Below are positions 4,833 to 10,556 of a DNA stretch of 10,556 bases, in pieces. Where the stretch lies: contig JANQKO010000249.1 in the NCBI GenBank assembly GCA_028281075.1, positions 1 through 10,556 of the forward strand. Direction: 5' to 3'. Below the pieces are notes generated by a model. The model did no database searches and had not been told where the DNA came from. It saw only the letters and a list, made by a program, of their open reading frames with translations. Origin of the DNA: Alphaproteobacteria bacterium. GTDB taxonomy: Bacteria > Pseudomonadota > Alphaproteobacteria > GCA-2731375. Numbering within the stretch: position 1 is the stretch's first letter; each line of letters begins with the position of its first letter. The position numbers and the translations under genes were made by a program.

Positions 4833-7064
4833 ATGGCCGATGTCATGGCCTACTGCGATCCGCAGAGCGCCGCGCCGGGCGAAACGATCCGGTTCATGGT
4901 GAGCTGCGTCGGCGCCGCCGAGTACCGCGCCGAGATCGTCCGGCTGCGCAGCCCGCAGGGCCCGCCCGACGCGCCGCCGTTCCGCGAGGAGGTGGTCGAG
5001 ACCGTGGCGAACGGCAGCTATCCGGGCCGCCGGCAGGAGATCCAGATCGGCTCCTGGGCCCGCGTGCCGGCTTCGCCGCTGTTCAACGGCCTCGACAGCT
5101 TCACGCTGCAGGCCATGGTCTGGCCGACGACACCGGGCAGGGGCCGGCAGGCGCTGCTCGGCACCTGGTCGGCGCCGGTGGCCGGCGGCGTCGGCCTCGG
5201 TCTGGGCCCGGACGGCGACCTCGAGGTGCGGCTGGGCGACGGCGCGGGCGGCATCGCCACGCTCGCCAGCGGCCAGCCGTTGCAGTCCCGACGCTGGTAT
5301 CTCGTCGCCGCCAGCTTCGACGCCGGCACCGGCCGGCTCGCGCTGCTGCAGCGCCCGCTGGCGGACAAGACCTTTCACGCCCACCGGACGGTCGTGACGG
5401 ACATGGAAACCGGCGTGCGGCCGGCCGCCGGGGACGGGCCGTTCCTGTTCGCGGCCTGGCGCGACGACGGCCCGTTCGGCATCGGCGGTTTCTACAACGG
5501 CAAGATCGACCGCCCGCGCCTGGCCGGCCGCGCGCTGACGCCGGCCGAGATCGAGGCGCTGGCCGGCGACGCCATCCCGGCCGCGCTCGCCGATGCCGTG
5601 GTGGCCGCCTGGGACTTCTCGCGGGACATCGGCGGCGAAACGATCCGCGACCTCTCGGCGAACCGGCTCGACGGCGAGACCGTGAACATGCCAGCCCGGG
5701 CCATGACCGGCTGCAACTGGGACGGCAGCGAGCACGACTGGACGCGGGCGCCCGGGCAATACGGCGCCATCCACTTCCACGACGACGACCTCGACGACGC
5801 CCGCTGGGAGGCCGATTTCAGCCTGACCGTGCCCGAGGACTGGCCGAGCGGCTGCTACGCGGCCCGCCTGCGTGCCGACGGCGCCGAATTCCACGTGCCG
5901 TTCTTCGTGCGCGCGCCACGCGGCAGGGCCACGGCCGATGTCGCCTATCTCGCCGCCACGGCGACCTATACCGTCTACACCAACAACCTCGCCCGCTTCA
6001 CCGGCGACCATGTCGAGCTTTACCAGGGCCGCCTGACGGTGATGGACGAGACCGACATGCTGCTGCCACGGCATCCCGAGCTCGGCCTCTCGACCTACGA
6101 CCGGCACAGCGACGGCAGCGGCGTCTGCTATTCGACGCGCCTGCGTCCGGCGACCAACGTCCGGCCGACGGGCCGGCTGTGGAACTATTGCGCGGACCTG
6201 TTCATCGTCGACTGGCTGGACCGCAGCGGCGTCGGCTACGACGTCATCACCGACGAGGACCTGCATCGGGACGGGCAGGAGCTGCTCGACCGCTACCGCG
6301 TGGTCGTGACCGGCAGCCACCCGGAATACGATTCAAAGGCGATGCTGGACGCCCTCGACGGCTGGCTGCGCGGCGGCGGCCGGCTCATGTATCTCGGCGG
6401 CAACGGCTTCTACTGGCGCATCGCCTATCACCCGCGCAAGCCCGGCCTGATCGAGGTCCGGCGCTCGGAAGGCGGCCTGCGCGCCTGGATCGCCGAGGTC
6501 GGCGAGTACCACCACAGTTTCACCGGCGAGTATGGCGGCCTCTGGCGGCGGCAGAACCGGGCGCCGAACGCGCTCTGCGGCGTCGGCTTCATCAGCCAGG
6601 GCTTCGACGCCTCGTCCCACTACCGCCGCACGGCGGCCAGCCACGACCCGCGCGTCGCCTTCATGTTCGCAGGAATCGAGGACGAGATCCTGGGCGACTT
6701 CGGCGCGCTGCAGGGCGGCGCGTCGGGCCTGGAGCTCGACTGCTACGACGAAAAGCTGGGCTCGCCGCCGCACGCGCTGATCGTCGCCGCGTCAGAGGCA
6801 CATTCCAATACCTACATGCTGGTACCCGAGGAGGTGGCGATCCCGCACGGCGCCAGCGACGGCGTCCAGAATGCCGGCATCCGCGCCGATATGGTGTTTT
6901 TCGAAACGCCCGGCGGCGGCGCCGTCTTCTCGACCGGCTCGATCGCCTATGCCGGCAGCCTCGGTCATGACGATTTCGACAACAATATCGCTCGGCTGAC
7001 CAGCAACGTCCTGAAACGTTTCGTCGACGCGACGCCGTTCGAGCTGCCCGGCGCCGCGAGCTGA
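4833..7064 (+). CDS. dmfA2: N,N-dimethylformamidase large (beta) subunit homologue
   Basis: A 743-residue cytoplasmic protein, close to the roughly 760 residues of the Paracoccus enzyme, which hydrolyses dimethylformamide to dimethylamine and formate. After an N-terminal beta segment there is a LamG/concanavalin-like domain (about residues 75-250: FNGLDSFTLQAMVWP, then RRWYLVAASFD, then GGFYNGKIDRPRLAGRAL), then the catalytic domain (about 365-735). The 2-Tyr-1-carboxylate iron ligands of the family can be placed: Tyr382 in TYTVYTNN, Tyr422 in LSTYDRHSDGSG and Glu498 in GSHPEYDS. His496, Asn524 (GGNGFYW) and Glu634 (GLELDCYDE) sit at pocket positions. Spacings 382-422 and 498-524-634 match those I recall for the Paracoccus residues 399-440 and 521-547-657. 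So it should be an active iron amidohydrolase; whether DMF is its substrate is open, since many homologues have unknown amide substrates. No dimethylamine genes are nearby. Confidence 0.85.
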   Translation: MADVMAYCDPQSAAPGETIRFMVSCVGAAEYRAEIVRLRSPQGPPDAPPFREEVVETVANGSYPGRRQEIQIGSWARVPASPLFNGLDSFTLQAMVWPTTPGRGRQALLGTWSAPVAGGVGLGLGPDGDLEVRLGDGAGGIATLASGQPLQSRRWYLVAASFDAGTGRLALLQRPLADKTFHAHRTVVTDMETGVRPAAGDGPFLFAAWRDDGPFGIGGFYNGKIDRPRLAGRALTPAEIEALAGDAIPAALADAVVAAWDFSRDIGGETIRDLSANRLDGETVNMPARAMTGCNWDGSEHDWTRAPGQYGAIHFHDDDLDDARWEADFSLTVPEDWPSGCYAARLRADGAEFHVPFFVRAPRGRATADVAYLAATATYTVYTNNLARFTGDHVELYQGRLTVMDETDMLLPRHPELGLSTYDRHSDGSGVCYSTRLRPATNVRPTGRLWNYCADLFIVDWLDRSGVGYDVITDEDLHRDGQELLDRYRVVVTGSHPEYDSKAMLDALDGWLRGGGRLMYLGGNGFYWRIAYHPRKPGLIEVRRSEGGLRAWIAEVGEYHHSFTGEYGGLWRRQNRAPNALCGVGFISQGFDASSHYRRTAASHDPRVAFMFAGIEDEILGDFGALQGGASGLELDCYDEKLGSPPHALIVAASEAHSNTYMLVPEEVAIPHGASDGVQNAGIRADMVFFETPGGGAVFSTGSIAYAGSLGHDDFDNNIARLTSNVLKRFVDATPFELPGAAS

Positions 7065-7075
7065 ACCGATCCGCC

Positions 7076-8458
7076 ATGTCCGATCTCGCGTCCCGACAGA
7101 TCAAGCTCCGCCGCGTGCTGCGCTATTTCGCCTTTCTCGAGGCGGAGCGGCGGCGCCTGCGCAACGAGCTGTTCCCGGGCCGCAGCATCGAGGACATCGC
7201 CGTGCCGACCGACGACGCCGTCGACGACCTGGTCTTCGGCTCGCCGCCCAGCAGCCGCGCCGAAGCCGTCCTGGCCGCCCTCGCGCTCGACAGCTTCGCG
7301 GCGCCGGCGCGGCCAGCCAGGCCGACCCCGGCAAAGCCGGCCACCCCGCCGGAACGGTCCGGACCGGACGGCGCCGTCCGGGAACAGCCGCGCGTTCCGG
7401 CGCCGCCGCCCGAGAACGCGCCGGCCACCGCCGCGTCGGGCGAGCCGGCCGAACTGCGCAAGATCTCGCGCCAGAAGCTGACAGCGATCCTGGAGTCCCA
7501 CAAGCTCTGGCTCGAGCGCGGCAGCAGCCACGGCACCAAGGCCGAGCTGCGCTTCGCGATCCTGACCAGTATCTCGTTCCGGGGCGCGCCGCTGCGCTAC
7601 GCCGATTTCCGGCGCGCCCGCCTGTCACAGGCCAGTTTCCGCGAGGCCGATCTGCGCAATGCCGACCTGCGCTACGCCGATCTCGGCGAGGCCGTGCTGT
7701 CGGGCGCCAACGCCGCCGGCGCCAGCTTTACCCGCGCCAGCCTGCGCCGCGCCGATCTCCGGGTCGCCGATTTGCGCCAGGCCGACATGCGCCGGACGGT
7801 GCTGCGCGAGACCAATCTGCGGTCGGCCGACCTGCGCGGCGCCCGGCTCGACGAGGCCGTGATGCAGGGCGCCGACCTGCGCTACGCCAAGCTCACGGGT
7901 GCTATCTTGAGCAAGGCGAACCTGCACGGCGCGCTGCTGCGCGAGGCCATTCTGGTCGAGGTCGGCATGGCCGGCGCCGTTCTGGAAGGTCTCGACCTGC
8001 AGGGTGTCGACCTGAGCCAGGCGAACCTGGTCGGCGCCACCCTGACCGGCGCCGACCTCGAAACGGCCAGGCTGATCGACGCCGACCTGCGCGGCGCCGT
8101 CCTGAACGGCGCCAACCTGGCGAGCGCCGATCTCAGCGGCGCCCGGCTGGACGACGCCAATCTCCACGCCGCCGACCTGGCGAACGCCCGGCTCGACGGC
8201 GCCGATCTTACCGGCGCGCGGCTCAGCAAGGCGGTCATGGACGACTGCACCCTGATCGAGACCCAATTGCATGGCGCCGATCTGAGCGATGCCGAGGGGC
8301 TGCGTCAGCAGCAGGTCGACGCCTGCGACGGCGACGGCGAAACCCGCCTGCCGGACGGACTGCACCTCAGGCCCGAGCGCATTCAGCAGGCCGACAAAGC
8401 AGGGAAAGCCGACGAGACCGGCGAAACAAACGAGACCGGCGAAACCGACGACCCGTAA
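7076..8458 (+). CDS. Large pentapeptide repeat protein, 460 aa
   Basis: Residues 156-405 are 50 consecutive pentapeptides in one unbroken register (A-[DNR]-L-x-x type, for example ADLRN ADLRY ADLGE), enough for about 12.5 turns of a right-handed quadrilateral beta-helix. In front lie a basic, charged helix region (residues 1-40), a Pro/Ala-rich linker (about 75-125) and a helical cap (KLTAILESHKLWLERG) common before such repeats in alphaproteobacteria. Behind are the usual end cap GLRQQQVDACDGDGETRLPDG and a low-complexity tail with ETGETNETGETD. No signal peptide or membrane segment. Pentapeptide proteins include gyrase-protecting Qnr/MfpA types, but those are about 200 residues and lack these flanks, so resistance is not implied. 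The gene starts 11 bases after the amidase large subunit with only a weak ribosome binding site and may be co-transcribed. Function unknown. Confidence 0.9.
   Translation: MSDLASRQIKLRRVLRYFAFLEAERRRLRNELFPGRSIEDIAVPTDDAVDDLVFGSPPSSRAEAVLAALALDSFAAPARPARPTPAKPATPPERSGPDGAVREQPRVPAPPPENAPATAASGEPAELRKISRQKLTAILESHKLWLERGSSHGTKAELRFAILTSISFRGAPLRYADFRRARLSQASFREADLRNADLRYADLGEAVLSGANAAGASFTRASLRRADLRVADLRQADMRRTVLRETNLRSADLRGARLDEAVMQGADLRYAKLTGAILSKANLHGALLREAILVEVGMAGAVLEGLDLQGVDLSQANLVGATLTGADLETARLIDADLRGAVLNGANLASADLSGARLDDANLHAADLANARLDGADLTGARLSKAVMDDCTLIETQLHGADLSDAEGLRQQQVDACDGDGETRLPDGLHLRPERIQQADKAGKADETGETNETGETDDP
8413..8445 (+). repeat. Short direct repeat in the 3' end of the pentapeptide gene
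   Basis: CGAGACCGGCGAAAC occurs at 8413-8427 and 8431-8445, an 18-base period that encodes the repeated E-T-G-E-T in the protein tail. It looks like a recent slippage duplication in a disordered C-terminus. Confidence 0.75.
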
Positions 8459-8477
8459 TCCGGGCTTCCCGCGTCCA

Positions 8478-9116
8478 TCACCGTCGGCGCCGACGGCGCG
8501 CGAGGACAAGTCCGCCCAGACCGAGGCCGAGCAGGGCGAGCGTGCCGGGCTCGGATACCTGCGAGACCGCCTGGCGCGTCGATTCAAAGCCGACGGTCAG
8601 CCGCAGCCGGAAAGCATCCGGCTGGCCGGCCGTGTCGCCCAGGAACGTCGTCGTGTTGGGCGTATCGCCGAGCGCGTTGTCGACGGAACTCGGAAACCCG
8701 AAGGTGCCATTGGACACGAAGCTCGAGACGAAGCTGGCGAATTCGTTGCCGGATGGAAGGCCGAGCGCCACCCGGCTGATGTTCAATCCGCCGTCGGCCG
8801 GGTTGTCGAAGACGGCGGTAATCGACAGGAAGGCACCATCGGCATTGAAGGTGCCGTCGGCGTCCGAATAGAAGAAGTCGTAGAACTCATTCGAGTTCGA
8901 TTGAAAATCGCTGTTCGCGAGGGACAGCCGGTCGTTCCGGCGCGTCGTGATGACCGGCCCGTTCGGCAGCATGTTGAACGGGGTCTCGACGCCGCTCTTC
9001 TCGAACACGACGACACCCGAGAGGTTGGGCAGGTCCCGGATGGGGACCGCTTGCGCCGCCGATGCCGCCATCAACAGAATGCCTGTCGCCGATACCAGGT
9101 AACGCAGTACGGTCAT
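8478..9116 (-). CDS. PEP-CTERM sorting domain protein
   Basis: A 212-residue exported protein. It has a signal peptide (MTVLRYLVSATGILLMAASAAQA), a body rich in Asn, Ser, Asp and Phe without cysteines (NEFYDFFYSDADGTFNADG, then NTTTFLGDTAGQPDAFRLRL), and a classical C-terminal sorting signal: VSEPGTLALLGLGLGGLVLA followed by six arginines. Exosortase would cleave at the PEP-like motif (here SEPGT); such proteins are linked to exopolysaccharide and biofilm matrix. The ATG at 9116 is preferred over an upstream in-frame start because GAGGAG lies about seven bases before it and the signal peptide begins there. No exosortase or polysaccharide gene is in the window. It converges with the pentapeptide gene (19-base gap) and has a putative sigma-54 promoter. 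Confidence 0.92.
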   Translation of the reverse strand: MTVLRYLVSATGILLMAASAAQAVPIRDLPNLSGVVVFEKSGVETPFNMLPNGPVITTRRNDRLSLANSDFQSNSNEFYDFFYSDADGTFNADGAFLSITAVFDNPADGGLNISRVALGLPSGNEFASFVSSFVSNGTFGFPSSVDNALGDTPNTTTFLGDTAGQPDAFRLRLTVGFESTRQAVSQVSEPGTLALLGLGLGGLVLARRRRRR

Positions 9117-9205
9117 GGTTACACTCCTCGCCCTTGCCTCGACCGGTTCCAGCCCCCGATTGCCGGGTACCGCCGATGTCCGCGGCTCACCCGGAAGGAC
9201 CTGAA

Positions 9206-9220
9206 GCACGGACCATGCCA
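9206..9220 (-). promoter_or_regulatory. Putative sigma-54 (-24/-12) promoter of the PEP-CTERM gene
   Basis: The minus strand reads TGGCATGGTCCGTGC, against the RpoN consensus TGGCAC-N5-TTGC: eight of ten informative bases match, and the invariant GG (-24) and GC (-12) have exact spacing. Transcription would start near 9194, giving a leader of about 78 bases. A stretch rich in A and T (about 9222-9250) lies just upstream, where DNA bending is usual, and CTCATgcatttgtATGAG (9288-9305) is a possible activator site about 100 bases from the start. Confidence 0.5.
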
Positions 9221-9363
9221 GTCGATAAATCTCTTATTTTTCAATTTGTTACCGGATCGTTCTCGAATCGGCCGTAAGGATTGCCGACTCATGCATTTGT
9301 ATGAGCGGCGCGGCGAATCCGGCTGATTTCGGCCATTCGCCGCCCCGGGGGCAGTGCCACGGC

Positions 9364-9384
9364 CCTGTCAAATCCACCGACAGG
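9364..9384 (-). terminator. Possible hairpin downstream of the LuxR-type gene
   Basis: CCTGTC (9364-9369) and GACAGG (9379-9384) form a perfect 6-bp stem with a 9-base loop, 11 bases past the stop of the LuxR-type gene. There is no T-run after it on the minus strand, so at best it is a weak or Rho-assisted end. Confidence 0.25.
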
Positions 9385-9395
9385 TCCGGCGCCGG

Positions 9396-10544
9396 TCAGC
9401 CCGCCGGCAGGTCGATGGTGTTGATCAGCCGGACCAGGTCGGCCTGGCGGCTGGTATTGGTCTTGCGCATGGCGCGGGCGAGGTGGCTGCGCGCCGTATG
9501 GACGCTGATGCCGTTGTCCGCCGCGTAGGATTTCAGCGTCGCGCCGCGGTAGAGCGCGATCGCCAGACGCGTCTCCGCCGGCGTCAGCTTGAAGACATCA
9601 CGCAATATCCGGGTGGCCGATGCCGCCACGCGCGCCGGATCCTGGATGAACACGGCGACGGCCGGCTGGCCCGCATCGGCATAGGGGTCCGCCGTCAGGC
9701 TGTCGGCATGGGGCAGGGGGCGCACGGCCAGGATCAGCGCCGGCCGCCCGTCCGCGCGCGGCGCCAGGACGTCGGCGCCGGACGCCGACGGTTCCCCGGC
9801 ACGGGTCCGCAGGGCGCCGGCAACGGCCCGCCCCAGGTCGCGCGCCGCCCAGGACGCGCGCGGCAGCAGCTCGCCGGCCACGATCTCGACACCATCCCGC
9901 CGCGCCAGCAACCCGGCCGCCGCGCGGTTGCAGAACAGGACGCGGGCGGCGCCGTCCAGCAGCACGACGCCGTCGGCCAACCGGTCCAGCGTCGCCTGCA
10001 GCGATTCCACCTGCCGGTGCCGTGCCCGCAGCCGCATATGCAGGTCCAGCGCCCGGCCCACATGCGGCAGCAGATGCCCGAGGACCGCGATATCGTCGGT
10101 ATCGACATGCCCCTGACCCGCCAGCCGCTGCGCCGTGATCAGGCTGAAACAGCGGTCATCGTTCCTGAGCGTGCCGGAAATGAAATAGCGGAAATCGTCC
10201 CGGCGCAGGAAGTCGGCATAGAACGGATCGCGGTCCATCTCGGCTTCCGTGATCAGCAGCCGGTCGTGCGCGATATGGCCGCTGGGATGGCGGTTGATAT
10301 GCCGCAGGCGCGGACAGATCGCGGCGTAATGGTCCAGATAGTCCTGGATGCCGTGGTCCGGCAGCCCGGCGCCTTGGAAAAAGGCCGGCGTGGCGGCCTT
10401 CTTGTCGATGATCTCCAGCGTCGCGCCGGTCGCGCCCAGGCGCTCGGCCACCGCGGTCAGGGCGTCCGCCCAGAGGGCCCCGTCGAGCGCGGCCGCGTAG
10501 ACCTGCCCGATCACGACCCCCGGCTCCGCCCGGCGAGGTGTCAT
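9396..10544 (-). CDS. LuxR-family transcriptional regulator with PAS-like domain
   Basis: A 382-residue cytoplasmic regulator. The C-terminal LuxR/GerE HTH spans about residues 319-375: LTPAETRLAIALYRGATLKS, then GISVHTARSHLARAM, then KTNTSRQADLVRLI. The middle (about 185-300: LADGVVLLDGAARVLFCNRA) has PAS-like features, and the first 170 residues (VIGQVYAAALDGALWADAL at the start) are a sensory region typical of a common alphaproteobacterial LuxR subgroup. There is no receiver domain and no recognisable acyl-homoserine-lactone pocket, so this is an orphan LuxR whose ligand is unknown. The ATG at 10544 has GAAGAAAG close upstream. It is transcribed in the same direction as the PEP-CTERM gene but 279 bases from it; regulation of that gene is possible but not shown. 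Confidence 0.88.
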   Translation of the reverse strand: MTPRRAEPGVVIGQVYAAALDGALWADALTAVAERLGATGATLEIIDKKAATPAFFQGAGLPDHGIQDYLDHYAAICPRLRHINRHPSGHIAHDRLLITEAEMDRDPFYADFLRRDDFRYFISGTLRNDDRCFSLITAQRLAGQGHVDTDDIAVLGHLLPHVGRALDLHMRLRARHRQVESLQATLDRLADGVVLLDGAARVLFCNRAAAGLLARRDGVEIVAGELLPRASWAARDLGRAVAGALRTRAGEPSASGADVLAPRADGRPALILAVRPLPHADSLTADPYADAGQPAVAVFIQDPARVAASATRILRDVFKLTPAETRLAIALYRGATLKSYAADNGISVHTARSHLARAMRKTNTSRQADLVRLINTIDLPAG

Positions 10545-10556
10545 CTTTCTTCAGCC

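Larger units (their letters stand above)
9117..9395. other. Intergenic region between the PEP-CTERM gene and the LuxR-type gene
   Basis: This 279-base stretch has no convincing gene on either strand. It holds the PEP-CTERM leader, the putative sigma-54 promoter (9206-9220), a short AT-rich tract unusual for this genome, three GANTC sites (9265-9269, 9286-9290, 9315-9319), the CTCAT/ATGAG inverted repeat, and the hairpin just past the LuxR gene. Confidence 0.7.

Noticed and set aside
4782..6320. 512-codon minus-strand open frame antisense to the amidase large subunit
   Set aside because: It is a shadow of high GC at third codon positions; its translation is compositionally biased (Val, Gly, Arg, Ala) and resembles no family, whereas the plus-strand frame has clear homology.
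7076..8458. Qnr/MfpA-type quinolone resistance call for the pentapeptide protein
   Set aside because: Length, 50-repeat span and flanking domains differ from the gyrase-mimic group; the repeat alone does not imply this function.
8452..8464. CCCG-TAATC-CGGG hairpin between the convergent pentapeptide and PEP-CTERM genes
   Set aside because: The stem is only 4 bp and no T-run follows on either strand, so it is not supported as a terminator.
8481..8494. Perfect palindrome CGTCGGCGCCGACG
   Set aside because: It lies within the arginine codons of the PEP-CTERM tail and is explained by that coding composition.
7625..8587. 320-codon minus-strand frame with a regular I-G-A-V-Q-like periodicity
   Set aside because: The periodicity is the mirror of the pentapeptide repeat codons on the plus strand, and it overlaps the PEP-CTERM gene end. 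No ribosome site.

Overview
The window is very GC-rich (roughly 70%) and densely coded. It is bacterial chromosome, most likely from an alphaproteobacterium of the Rhodospirillales type. This placement is inferred from codon usage, the protein families present and their typical sequence flavour; there is no rRNA or other phylogenetic marker. No tRNA, rRNA, CRISPR array, insertion sequence, integrase or phage gene is visible, so this looks like ordinary chromosome, not a mobile island.

Left arm (1-1500, minus strand): a TPP riboswitch stands directly in front of an ABC-transporter ATPase, whose stop codon overlaps the start of an inner-membrane permease that runs off the left edge. The riboswitch marks this as uptake of thiamine or its pyrimidine precursor (ThiXYZ-like). 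The Shine-Dalgarno region lies in the closing helix of the aptamer.

Centre left (1550-2900, plus strand): a good housekeeping-type promoter carrying two palindromes precedes an unrecognised 120-residue protein, an exported DUF192 protein (start and stop overlap by one base) and a PaaI-like hotdog thioesterase. These are probably one operon.

Small DNA-binding module (2900-4410): an 84-residue ribbon-helix-helix-like protein and a 164-residue HTH plus coiled-coil protein, both plus strand, meet a convergent GST-kappa/2-hydroxychromene-2-carboxylate isomerase-like protein. The heptamer GTCATAC occurs five times in this 1.4 kb, including a 9-bp inverted repeat and copies at two start codons. I found it nowhere else in the window. 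Palindromes with CGGAC/GTCCG arms also precede both small regulator genes.

Centre right (4450-8460, plus strand): a two-subunit homologue of N,N-dimethylformamidase (small subunit 106 aa, large subunit 743 aa) in which the expected 2-Tyr/1-Glu mononuclear iron site can be recognised. Eleven bases later, a 460-residue protein follows with exactly 50 consecutive pentapeptide repeats in unbroken register. The region upstream of the amidase carries an 8-bp tandem repeat.

Right arm (8478-10544, minus strand): an exported PEP-CTERM protein with a well-matched sigma-54 (-24/-12) promoter, and upstream of it a LuxR-type regulator with a PAS-like middle domain. The points most worth following up are the amidase homologue in an unusual setting, the GTCATAC motif cluster around the two small DNA-binding genes, and the sigma-54 promoter of the PEP-CTERM gene.
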